A stretch of 7,120 bases of DNA from Lysobacterales bacterium. GTDB lineage: Bacteria > Pseudomonadota > Gammaproteobacteria > Xanthomonadales > Rhodanobacteraceae. Every line of letters begins with the position of its first letter. The stretch's first letter is position 1. The notes beneath the pieces are model-generated. The model was given only the letters and a program-made list of their open reading frames with translations, made no database searches and was not told where the DNA came from. Shown here one piece after another: positions 1 through 6,825 of the stretch. Position numbers and translations under genes: made by a program. Location of the stretch: contig JAAFHE010000190.1 in assembly GCA_013298265.1 (NCBI GenBank), positions 1 to 7,120 of the forward strand. The letters run 5' to 3'.

Positions 1-24
1 TCTGCGCTGCTGGTTGCGGGTGCT

Positions 25-30
25 GGAGGA
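25..30 (+). promoter_or_regulatory. ribosome binding site of folE2
   Basis: GGAGGA lies six bases before the ATG at 37. The reading frame stays open to the left edge of the window, so this strong Shine-Dalgarno match is what fixes the start at 37 rather than further upstream. Only 36 bases precede the gene, so its promoter cannot be seen. Confidence 0.8.
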
Positions 31-36
31 TTTCCG

Positions 37-1008
37 ATGCGTACCCCTGAAAATACTGTCCGTTCGCTGCCCGATATTGCCACCGAAGCCCAGCCCCATC
101 TGGCCGGCACGCTGGATTGGGTCGGTATGGGCGAGATCCAGGTGCCCGTCAGTATCGGCAATGCCGATGGTCGCACCGTACAGTCCGGCGCGCGCGTGAC
201 CGCGTTCGTGAATCTGACCCAGCCCGATGCGCGCGGCATCCATATGTCGCGGCTCTACCTGCATGTCGACAAGTCTCTGTCGAATGAGCCCCTGACGCCG
301 TGCTCCCTGCGTCGCCTGCTCAAGGATTTCCTGGATTCGCACGCAGAGCTTTCTGATCGTGCGCTGGTCCGCATCGCGTTCGATCACTTGGTGCGCCGTC
401 CGGCCCTGGTCAGCGACAACAGCGGCTGGAAGTCGTATCCGATCGTGCTAACGGCCCTGATGGAGCGCGGCCAGTTCAGCCTCGAGCTGGCGTATGAAGT
501 GATCTATTCGAGTACTTGCCCCTGTTCCGCCGCGCTCGCGCGTCAGCTCATCCAGGAGCGTTTCGGCGAGGATTTCGCGCGTGGGCGCGCGCTGGACTAC
601 GATCAGGTAGTGGCCTGGCTTGGCAGCGAGCAGGGCATCTGCGCGACGCCGCATAGCCAGCGCAGCTCGGCCGAAATCCGCGTCAAGCTCGTGCAAGGCT
701 TCGAGTTGCCCATCATCGAGCTGATCGATCGCGTCGAGAGTGCGTTGCGTACGCCGGTGCAGACGGCGGTCAAGCGCGTCGACGAGCAGGCCTTCGCGCG
801 GCTCAACGGCGAGAACCTGATGTTCTGCGAAGACGCCGCGCGTCGGGCGCAGCACGCGTTGGCCGCGGATGAGCGCATCGTTGATTTCTGGGTACGCGCC
901 TCGCACTACGAAAGCCTGCACCCACACAACGCCGTCGCTGTCGCGACCAAGGGTGTGGCCGGCGGCTACAGTGGCGGAATGGATCCGTTTGCGCCATTGC
1001 GGCGCTGA
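37..1008 (+). CDS. folE2: GTP cyclohydrolase FolE2 (type IB, GCYH-IB)
   Basis: This enzyme converts GTP to 7,8-dihydroneopterin triphosphate, the first step of tetrahydrofolate (and other pterin) synthesis in the cytoplasm. The 323-residue product is slightly long but normal for the FolE2/MptA family. It carries the family signatures throughout: DWVGMGEIQVPV at about 27-38, DARGIHMSRLY at 64-74, YSSTCPCSAAL at 157-167, TPHSQRS at 204-210, GENLMFCEDAARR at 258-270 and HYESLHPHNAVA at 290-301. The conserved Cys161/Cys163, His206 and the His/Glu cluster near 290-297 are where the family's metal and substrate ligands fall; I do not assign each one individually. Unlike zinc-dependent FolE, FolE2 enzymes are known to work with other divalent metals, and in many bacteria they are induced by zinc limitation through Zur. 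The bases visible before the gene are too few to test for a Zur site. The start is chosen from GGAGGA at 25-30. No clear terminator follows. Confidence 0.96.
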   Translation: MRTPENTVRSLPDIATEAQPHLAGTLDWVGMGEIQVPVSIGNADGRTVQSGARVTAFVNLTQPDARGIHMSRLYLHVDKSLSNEPLTPCSLRRLLKDFLDSHAELSDRALVRIAFDHLVRRPALVSDNSGWKSYPIVLTALMERGQFSLELAYEVIYSSTCPCSAALARQLIQERFGEDFARGRALDYDQVVAWLGSEQGICATPHSQRSSAEIRVKLVQGFELPIIELIDRVESALRTPVQTAVKRVDEQAFARLNGENLMFCEDAARRAQHALAADERIVDFWVRASHYESLHPHNAVAVATKGVAGGYSGGMDPFAPLRR

Positions 1009-1206
1009 TCGCGTGCAGGGTGGGGCTGCAACAAGGCTTGGCTGAGACAGGCATCGCCAGGGATCTTGCGGATATTGCGCGTTTGCGTTGCCGTCATTGC
1101 CCGATCTTTCTTTGCCTGTCGCGAAGTCTGCTGGCAAGCCACAAAGCGCAGCACGGCATCACTCATCGGCAAACCCTGTTTCCCCGAGGCTTGCTGCAAA
1201 GCCGCA

Positions 1207-1235
1207 TTGCAAAAAGCGTTAACGTCAAGTAAAAA
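1207..1235 (+). promoter_or_regulatory. candidate sigma-70-type promoter
   Basis: TTGCAA (1207-1212) and TAAAAA (1230-1235) each match four of six consensus positions and are separated by the optimal 17 bases, in a locally AT-rich stretch. The palindrome CGTTAACG sits inside the spacer and could bind a regulator. If used, the receptor mRNA would have a leader of about 360 bases. This is by-eye matching only, and such matches occur by chance. Confidence 0.3.
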
Positions 1236-1429
1236 TCGAGACGCCTGCGTTTGAAGGTTACAGCACACCGCGTGGGCGACGTCACAAGGGGACCGTGGCG
1301 GAATTGGGAAATACCGACAGTCACATCTGAAGTCCGTTTCACTGCCGCGCATCGGAGTCGTTGCAGTGTTGCTGCCTGTGCATTCTGTTGCGGCGAAAAC
1401 GCTTTTCACGCAAACTACGTCGGCTTTCG

Positions 1430-1435
1430 TACAAT
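1430..1435 (+). promoter_or_regulatory. candidate -10 element (TACAAT) upstream of the receptor gene
   Basis: TACAAT matches five of six positions of the -10 consensus and sits in the most AT-rich part of the gap, giving a leader of roughly 160 bases to the receptor start. The best -35-like hexamer, TTCACG (1405-1410), is 19 bases away, which is longer than ideal, and there is no extended -10 TGn. A regulated or activator-dependent promoter is possible. Confidence 0.3.
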
Positions 1436-1511
1436 TCCGATTTATGGATACTCGTTGGACGAAGGATTTTTGCTTTCTAGCTATGTCACGATCCGTACCA
1501 CTCGTCTGGAA

Positions 1512-1529
1512 CGGCGCAATCTGGCGCCG
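1512..1529 (+). other. small hairpin in the leader of the receptor gene
   Basis: CGGCGC (1512-1517) pairs perfectly with GCGCCG (1524-1529) around a six-base loop AATCTG. It ends about 73 bases before the receptor ATG, so it would lie in the mRNA leader if transcription starts at either candidate promoter. No T-tract follows, so it is not a terminator. It could be incidental in GC-rich DNA. Confidence 0.3.
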
Positions 1530-1590
1530 CGCTGTTGGGTGAATTGGGGAACGGTTGGACTTTGTCCGCCGTAGAGCACGCCTCTCGAGT

Positions 1591-1595
1591 AGGAG
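1591..1595 (+). promoter_or_regulatory. ribosome binding site of the TonB receptor gene
   Basis: AGGAG lies seven bases before the ATG at 1603, separated by the AT-rich string TATATAA. This supports 1603 as the start, which also yields a proper signal peptide. Confidence 0.8.
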
Positions 1596-1602
1596 TATAT
1601 AA

Positions 1603-4536
1603 ATGTCAAGTCGTCACAATGTATTGTCCTGGGCGGTTCGTCACGCCCTGTTTGCCGGCGGTGCCGGTCTCGTCGGCCTCGCTCCAGTACTGGCATTTGC
1701 CCAGGCTCCGGCAGCAGACGAGGAAGCTGCGCAGCTCGAACGCATCGAAGTCACCGGTTCGCGCATCCGCAAGGTCGACCTCGAAACCGCCCAGCCCGTC
1801 CTCGTCATCGACCGTGCCGAGATCGAACGCCAGGGTTTCCAGTCGGTTTCAGACATCCTGCAGAACGTTTCCGCAACCGGTTCGCCGGCGATCAGCCGCG
1901 CGCAGCCGCTGTCGGCGGGTGAGTCTCCGGGCGGTTCGTTCATCAGCCTGCGCAACCTCGGTGCGGCGCGCACCCTGATCCTCGTCAACGGCAAGCGCCT
2001 GGGCATCAACACCAACGGCCTGCAGGACGTGACGACGATCCCGACGGCGATCATTCAGTCGATCGAAGTGCTCAAGGACGGCGCCTCGTCGATCTATGGC
2101 TCCGACGCGATCGGCGGCGTGGTCAATTTCATCACCCGTACCAACTACGAGGGTATGGAAGCCAACGCGTACTGGGGCCAGTACGGCGAGGGTGACGGCG
2201 ATATCCAGCGCTACGACGCGACGCTCGGCTACAAGGGCGACAAGGGGTCGCTGGTCGTCACCGCCGAATACAGCGACGAAAAGGTGGTCAACGGCAAGGA
2301 CCGCGAGTTCTCGGCGTTTCCGCGCGGCCAGTTCCATCCGACCCTGGGCTGGACCACGGTCAGCCAGTGGGGTGTGCTCGTGCGCACCGCAGCCAACGGC
2401 GGAAACCTGACGCTTGATCGCGGCGGCAACCCTTACAACATCACGAACTATCACCCGACCAACCCGGCCGCACCGAACGGCGACGTGAGCAATACGAACA
2501 CGCAGACCGACCTGCGCACGCCGCTTACGACCAAGAACATTTTCGTCGACGGCACCTACCAGTTCTCCGATTCGCTGCGTTTCCGCGGCAATGTGCTCTA
2601 CAGCGACCGCGACGCCACCCGCCAGGTCGCCGGCTATCCGTACCAGAGTGCGGCTTTCCCCGGTACGACGATGTCGCGCGACAGCTACTACAACCCGCTT
2701 GGCAGCTTCCACAATCCCACCGCTGCCAATGCTACCTCGGTCAATTTCCAGCGCCGTACCTGGGAAATCCCGCGCGTCACCGAGAGCAGCCTGCAGACCT
2801 TCCGCGCCACGCTCGGGCTCGATGGTTCATTCGACCTGGCTGATCGCACGTTCGACTGGGATGTGAGTTATCTCTACACCCAGAACAAGCTGCTGCAGTC
2901 GACCTACGGCAACCTCAATACCATACGCGTCGCCCAGTCGGTCGGTCCGTCCTTCCTCAATGCCCAGGGCCGCGTGCAGTGCGGTACCGCCGCCGCGCCG
3001 ATTCCGTTCGCGACGTGCGTGCCGTGGAATCCGTTCCTGCCGTTCGGTCGCGTGGGTGATGGTGGCCTGACCAACAATCAGGAACTGACCAACTATCTGT
3101 TCCAGGAAGAGCACGCGACCGGCCTGACCGAAACCAAGGTCTACTCGGCCAACCTGACCGGCCCCATCGTCACGTTGCCGGCCGGCGACCTGTCGTTCGC
3201 CGTTGGCGCAGAACACCGTGCCGAGTCCGGCGAGTTCGTGCCCGATCCGCTGTCGCAGACGGCTGCCTCGACCAACCTTGCCGGCGGTCCGACCAACGGT
3301 GGTTACAAGGTCGACGAGCTCTATGCCGAAATCTTCGTGCCGATCCTGCGTGATGTCGCGTTCGCGAAGGATTTGAGCGTCAGCGTCGCATCGCGTCGTT
3401 CCGACTACGACACCTTCGGCAGCACGACCAACAACAAGTTCGGATTCACCTGGAAGCCGATCGAACAACTGCTGTTCCGCGGCACGCGCGCTGACGGCTT
3501 CCGCGCACCGACCATTGCCGACCTGTACGGCGGCGGCTCGCAGACCTTCAGCTTCTATACCGATCCTTGCGACACGCTGTACGGTGCCTCGCGCAACAAT
3601 CCGACGGTGCGCGCCCGCTGTGCGGCGGACATCGCCAACGCCGACACCTTCCGCCAGCTGCAGCAGGGCTTCGTGCCCACGACGACGGCAAACGCACAGA
3701 CGCCGGTCGCCTTCACCTCGGGCGCCAATCCGTTGCTGCTGCCGGAAGAGTCGCGTTCCAGCACCTTGGGTGTGGTGTGGAGTCCGCCCTTCTCCGAAGG
3801 GCTCAACATGAGCCTGGACTGGTGGAAGATCCGCGTCGAGGAAACCATCGTCGCCGACAACCCGACACAGAAGCTCAACGACTGCTACGTCGACGGCAAT
3901 GCGTCGCGCTGCACCGGCTTCACGCGTGATCCGACCCTCGGTTACGTCAACACGCTGAGCTTCGGTACCCGCAACGCGGGTTACGTCGAGACCGAGGGCT
4001 TCGACTTCGATCTGTCGTACCGCCTGCCGACCGACTGGGGTAATTTCAGCGCGACCTGGCAGAACACCTACGTCAGCAACCTCGAGTTCAAGTCGACCAA
4101 CGATCCAACCGCGAAGCCCAACCTCACGAACTCGTTTGCGGGCACGGCGGGCATCAACTTCCGCCTGCGTTCCAACCTTTCCGTGGGCTGGGATCTCGGC
4201 GATTTTGGCGCGAGCTGGAACACGCGTTATTTCTCCAGCTCGAAGGAAACCTGTCTGAGCTCGGTGACGTTCCCGGACGAATGCAGCAATCCGGGCTACA
4301 TCGCGGCCAATCCGGCAAACACGCGTGCAATCAACCGGGTCGGCGCGAACACTTTCCACGACATCCAGGTGCGCTGGAAGGCGCCGTGGAAGGCGACGAT
4401 CGCGCTCGGCGCAAACAACGTGTTCGATCACCAGGCTGGACTGAACTATTCGAACCCCAGCTCGTCGAGCGCCCCGTACTACGGTGGCTTCGATATCGGC
4501 CGGTTCTACTACGTTCGCTACCACCAGACGTTCTGA
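1603..4536 (+). CDS. TonB-dependent outer-membrane receptor, substrate unknown
   Basis: A 977-residue ligand-gated porin of the outer membrane, powered by TonB-ExbB-ExbD. The signal peptide has a basic start and a hydrophobic core at about 15-32, with a likely cut after AFA (residue 33). The TonB-box-like IEVTG is at 48-52. The plug follows at about 60-180: SVSDILQNVS, GSFISLRNLGAARTLILVNG and VLKDGASSIYGSDAIGGVVNF are classic. The rest is the 22-strand barrel, with typical segments VDELYAEIFVPIL (from 570), FRAPTIADLYGG (from 633), GYVETEGFDFDLSYRLP and NNVFD (938-942). The chain ends in an aromatic-rich strand with C-terminal Phe, as the BAM insertion signal requires. All eight cysteines form four close pairs. 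There is no N-terminal signalling domain for an anti-sigma partner and no CarboxypepD-like repeat. Substrate cannot be read from sequence; siderophores, peptides and carbohydrates are all possible. The gene stands alone, with its own leader and terminator. Confidence 0.95.
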   Translation: MSSRHNVLSWAVRHALFAGGAGLVGLAPVLAFAQAPAADEEAAQLERIEVTGSRIRKVDLETAQPVLVIDRAEIERQGFQSVSDILQNVSATGSPAISRAQPLSAGESPGGSFISLRNLGAARTLILVNGKRLGINTNGLQDVTTIPTAIIQSIEVLKDGASSIYGSDAIGGVVNFITRTNYEGMEANAYWGQYGEGDGDIQRYDATLGYKGDKGSLVVTAEYSDEKVVNGKDREFSAFPRGQFHPTLGWTTVSQWGVLVRTAANGGNLTLDRGGNPYNITNYHPTNPAAPNGDVSNTNTQTDLRTPLTTKNIFVDGTYQFSDSLRFRGNVLYSDRDATRQVAGYPYQSAAFPGTTMSRDSYYNPLGSFHNPTAANATSVNFQRRTWEIPRVTESSLQTFRATLGLDGSFDLADRTFDWDVSYLYTQNKLLQSTYGNLNTIRVAQSVGPSFLNAQGRVQCGTAAAPIPFATCVPWNPFLPFGRVGDGGLTNNQELTNYLFQEEHATGLTETKVYSANLTGPIVTLPAGDLSFAVGAEHRAESGEFVPDPLSQTAASTNLAGGPTNGGYKVDELYAEIFVPILRDVAFAKDLSVSVASRRSDYDTFGSTTNNKFGFTWKPIEQLLFRGTRADGFRAPTIADLYGGGSQTFSFYTDPCDTLYGASRNNPTVRARCAADIANADTFRQLQQGFVPTTTANAQTPVAFTSGANPLLLPEESRSSTLGVVWSPPFSEGLNMSLDWWKIRVEETIVADNPTQKLNDCYVDGNASRCTGFTRDPTLGYVNTLSFGTRNAGYVETEGFDFDLSYRLPTDWGNFSATWQNTYVSNLEFKSTNDPTAKPNLTNSFAGTAGINFRLRSNLSVGWDLGDFGASWNTRYFSSSKETCLSSVTFPDECSNPGYIAANPANTRAINRVGANTFHDIQVRWKAPWKATIALGANNVFDHQAGLNYSNPSSSSAPYYGGFDIGRFYYVRYHQTF

Positions 4537-4561
4537 TCGGGACTCGGCTGGTGTGCAAACC

Positions 4562-4594
4562 GGAGGCCCCGCAGCGATGCGGGGCCTTCTCTTT
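4562..4594 (+). terminator. rho-independent terminator of the receptor gene
   Basis: A near-perfect stem starts 25 bases after the receptor stop. Positions 4564-4573 pair with 4578-4587 (10 bp, mostly G-C), and two more pairs (one a G-U) extend it outwards to 4562/4589. The loop is GCGA, a stable GNRA-type tetraloop. The pyrimidine tail TTCTCTTT (4587-4594) follows. On the opposite strand the stem is followed only by a weak T-poor tail, so termination there would be less efficient. Confidence 0.88.
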
Positions 4595-4616
4595 GGTGCG
4601 CCCGGCACGGCGCACC
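4595..4616. repeat. second inverted repeat in the convergent gap
   Basis: GGTGCGCC (4595-4602) and GGCGCACC (4609-4616) form a perfect 8-bp stem around the six-base loop CGGCAC, directly after the tail of the main terminator. Neither strand has a T-tract after it, so it is not a standard intrinsic terminator. It could protect the 3' end of the - strand operon transcript arriving from the right, or be incidental. No other structure stands out in the remaining bases up to the peptidase stop. Confidence 0.45.
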
Positions 4617-4669
4617 TGCATGGCGGTGAAAATCCTGCTGATCCCCGGTCGCTGCCCGAGTTGGAGTGC

Positions 4670-5494
4670 TTAGGGCCCTGGCAACAGCGCCGGATCGAGC
4701 CGCACGTCGAACCAGTTGAACCCCCAGTGCACATGTGGCCCGCTGGCACGTCCGGTCGCGCCAGCCGCGGCGAACACGTCACCCTGTTTCACACGGTCAC
4801 CGACTTTGACATCGATGCGGCTCAGGTGCAGGAACGAACTGGTCAGGCCGCGACCGTGGTCGATCAGCACGGTGCCGCCGGTCAGTACGAGGTCGGTTGC
4901 CACGAACGAGACGATGCCGGCCGCAGGCGCCTTGACCGGCGTGCCGGTCGGCACGGCGATATCGAGACCGTAGTGCGGTGATTTCGGCACGCCGTTGTCG
5001 ATGCGCTGGCTGCCGTAGACGCCGCTGATGCGGCCTTGGGCCGGGCGTACGAAGCCGGCGAGGTAGTCATTGCGGTCGTCGTCGCGCTCGCGCGCGGCTG
5101 CCACGCGCGCCTGTTCCTCCGCGATGCGCTTGGCGAGTTCGGGGGGCGGCGTGACCGTGTGCTGGGGCAAGCCCTCGACACGCTCGATCTTGTAGTCGCG
5201 CTGCGCGACCGCGATGCGATGCTGCTCGGCCTTGCCGTTCGCGCGCCGGATCGTGATCGTCAACAGTGGCGGCGCATCGCGTTCGATGCCGAACACGTAG
5301 TGGCCGTCGGCGCCGACGCGCACTTCGCGTTCACCGAGATAGACGGTGCTGCCGGGTTCGCTCGTGGCGGCGATCAACTGTCCCTGCTGTGCGTCGGCGG
5401 GCAGCGGTGTGGATGCGGCGACGGCTGACGTGCCGCTGGTCAGCGACAGGCAGAGCAGGGAGGCAGCGCATGCGCGGGTGCTGCGTCCGCTCAT
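4670..5494 (-). CDS. secreted M23 (LytM-type) zinc metallopeptidase
   Basis: A 274-residue exported peptidase, expected to cut peptide cross-links of peptidoglycan in the periplasm. The signal peptide runs to about residue 26-27 (hydrophobic core ASLLCLSL, cut near AVA-A). A beta-rich region with a PGSTVYLGEREVRV-type strand follows at about 38-100, then a short charged helix (118-142), then the M23 domain (about 145-272). The zinc and catalytic residues are all present: HxxxD in HYGLD (His174, Asp178), His223 in FLHLS, and HxH in GPHVHWGF (His254, His256), so it should be active rather than an EnvC/NlpD-type degenerate activator. The ATG at 5494 is chosen because it overlaps the dihydroorotase stop as ATGA, and the signal peptide starts right there. 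A longer in-frame start at 5551 would bury the signal and overlap the upstream gene by 61 bases. A weak TGGAA lies eight bases before the start, so translation probably depends on coupling. Its precise substrate is unknown. Confidence 0.92.
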   Translation of the reverse strand: MSGRSTRACAASLLCLSLTSGTSAVAASTPLPADAQQGQLIAATSEPGSTVYLGEREVRVGADGHYVFGIERDAPPLLTITIRRANGKAEQHRIAVAQRDYKIERVEGLPQHTVTPPPELAKRIAEEQARVAAARERDDDRNDYLAGFVRPAQGRISGVYGSQRIDNGVPKSPHYGLDIAVPTGTPVKAPAAGIVSFVATDLVLTGGTVLIDHGRGLTSSFLHLSRIDVKVGDRVKQGDVFAAAGATGRASGPHVHWGFNWFDVRLDPALLPGP

Positions 5495-6825
5495 CGATCG
5501 AATTCCAGGCGCATGCCGCGAACCGCTTCGTTGATGCGTTCGCCGTCCCATGCATGTTCGCCATTGACCCAGGTCGAGGTGATGCTGGAGCGGAAGGTAT
5601 GGCCTTCGAACGGCGACCAGCCGCAGCGCGACAGCACTTCTTCGCGTCTCACTGTGTGCGGCTTGCGCGGATCGACCAATACCAGATCGGCGAAATAGCC
5701 TTCGCGCAGGTAGCCGCGATTTTTTACCTGGAACAGCTCAGCCGGGGCGTGGGTCACGCTTTCGACGATGCGCTCCAGCGGAATTGCGCCGTCGAAGACC
5801 TGTTCGAGCGCGCATTGCAGCGCGAACTGCACCAGCGGCAGCCCCGACGGCGCCTGGTCGTATGGCAGCGACTTTTCCTCGATGGTGTGCGGCGCGTGAT
5901 CGGTGGCCAGCACGTCGATACGGCCTTCACGCAGCGCGGCCACGATGGCCTGGCGATCGCTCTCGCTCTTGATCGCCGGGTTGCATTTGATCTGGTTGCC
6001 GAGCTTGGCGTAGTCGCCTTCTGCAAACTGCAGGAAATGCACGCAGGTTTCGGCTGTGATGCGCTTGCCGCGCAGCGGGCCCGGGCTGAAGAGCGCGAGT
6101 TCGTCAGCCGTCGTGATGTGCAGGATATGCAGGCGTGTCCCATGGCGGCGTGCCAGCTCCACCGCGAGATTCGAGGACTTCAGGCAGGCCTCGCGCGAAC
6201 GGATGTACGGATGCCGTTCGACCGGTATCGCGTTGCCGTAGCGCTCGCGCTCGCGCGCGAGATTCGCGTCGATCGTCGGGGTGTCCTCGCAGTGGGTCAC
6301 AACGATGGTCGGCGCCTCGCGGAAGATCGCATCCAGCGTGTAGGGGTTGTCCACCAGCATGTTGCCGGTCGAGGCGCCCATGAAGATTTTGATGCCGCAG
6401 GCGGAGCGCGGATCCAGGGAGCGGATCACGTCGAGGTTGTCGTTGGTCGCGCCGAGATAAAAGGCATGATTGGCTAGCGACTTCGCCGCGGCGCGCGCGT
6501 ACTTGTCCTCAAGTGCATCCAGTGTCGTCGTGGTCGGCTTGGAATTCGGCATCTCCATGTAACTGGTGATGCCCCCCGCGACGGCCGCGCGCGACTCGGT
6601 TGCAAAGTCGGCCTTGTGCTCCAGTCCCGGTTCGCGGAAGTGGACCTGATCGTCGATCATGCCGGGCAGCAACCACTGGCCAGTCGCGTCGACGACCGAT
6701 TCGTCGGCACGCTCCTCCAGGCCGCCGGCAATCGTTTGGATGCGACCATCGCGCAGGCGCACGTCGGCGACACGGCGTGTCCCTTCATTGACTAGCTCGG
6801 CATTGCGAATCAACCAGTTCTTCAT
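5491..6825 (-). CDS. pyrC: dihydroorotase (class I-type amidohydrolase)
   Basis: This enzyme catalyses ring closure of N-carbamoyl-L-aspartate to dihydroorotate, the third step of pyrimidine synthesis, in the cytoplasm. The 444-residue protein has the cyclic amidohydrolase layout: an N-terminal beta domain (1-55), a TIM barrel (about 56-365) and a C-terminal beta part with WSPFEGH (403-409) and a final STWVNGE strand. Active-site landmarks are QVHFREPG (60-67; His62 and Arg64), GIKIFMGAS (Lys146, a possible carboxylated bridging lysine), VVTHCE (His178), LHILHIT (His233/His236), NPAIKSESDR (282-291) and LATDHAPH (catalytic Asp309, His313). Oddly, the usual HxH of the first metal site is Gln60-x-His62. 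I recall such Q variants in a dihydroorotase subgroup, so it may still be active. Allantoinase or hydantoinase are the main alternatives; the NPAIKSESDR and FREPG motifs favour dihydroorotase. The ATG overlaps the yidD stop as ATGA, and GAAGGA precedes it by eight bases. Confidence 0.87.
   Translation of the reverse strand: MKNWLIRNAELVNEGTRRVADVRLRDGRIQTIAGGLEERADESVVDATGQWLLPGMIDDQVHFREPGLEHKADFATESRAAVAGGITSYMEMPNSKPTTTTLDALEDKYARAAAKSLANHAFYLGATNDNLDVIRSLDPRSACGIKIFMGASTGNMLVDNPYTLDAIFREAPTIVVTHCEDTPTIDANLARERERYGNAIPVERHPYIRSREACLKSSNLAVELARRHGTRLHILHITTADELALFSPGPLRGKRITAETCVHFLQFAEGDYAKLGNQIKCNPAIKSESDRQAIVAALREGRIDVLATDHAPHTIEEKSLPYDQAPSGLPLVQFALQCALEQVFDGAIPLERIVESVTHAPAELFQVKNRGYLREGYFADLVLVDPRKPHTVRREEVLSRCGWSPFEGHTFRSSITSTWVNGEHAWDGERINEAVRGMRLEFDR

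Larger units (their letters stand above)
1009..1602. other. 594-base non-coding gap between folE2 and the TonB receptor
   Basis: I find no convincing gene here. Frames open in parts of it on both strands have mixed codon choice and no recognisable motif. Base composition drops well below the flanking genes: by eye about 45% GC at 1201-1260, 48% at 1381-1440 and 42% at 1441-1500. It holds a candidate promoter (1207-1235), an isolated -10-like TACAAT (1430-1435), an 8-base palindrome CGTTAACG (1217-1224), a weak 5-bp hairpin (1188-1203) and a 6-bp hairpin (1512-1529). I see no intrinsic terminator for folE2 and no 19-23 bp operator palindrome resembling a Zur or Fur box. Confidence 0.7.

Noticed and set aside
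448..1137. 229-residue - strand open frame antisense to folE2
   Set aside because: Lies opposite the conserved FolE2 motifs and has no recognisable domain.
1026..1198. Imperfect inverted repeat: TGCAACAAGGCT near 1026 against AGGCTTGCTGCA at 1187-1198
   Set aside because: Short, mismatched and 150 bases apart; likely chance, and there are no other signs of a mobile element such as target duplications.
966..1409. - strand open frame in the gap after folE2, including an inner ATG at 1166 giving 66 residues
   Set aside because: Third codon positions are only moderately G/C, the composition is unlike the neighbouring genes, no motif is recognisable, and it runs into the 3' end of folE2 on the other strand. 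At best an eroded remnant.
1301..1550. Near-repeat GAATTGGGAA (1301) and GAATTGGGGA (1541)
   Set aside because: Only about nine matching bases, not palindromic and not spaced like an operator pair.
1251..1574. + strand open frame in front of the receptor gene, 107 residues from a TTG
   Set aside because: No ribosome site, unusual composition rich in Cys and Trp, and it spans the AT-rich candidate promoter zone.
2827..4782. 651-residue open frame antisense to the receptor gene
   Set aside because: A shadow of the GC-rich receptor gene: Arg/Val/Ala-rich, low complexity and without any domain, while the + strand frame is an unmistakable TonB receptor.
5266..6477. 403-residue + strand open frame across the dihydroorotase and peptidase genes
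   Set aside because: Antisense shadow of two well-recognised genes; Arg/Ala-rich with no motif.
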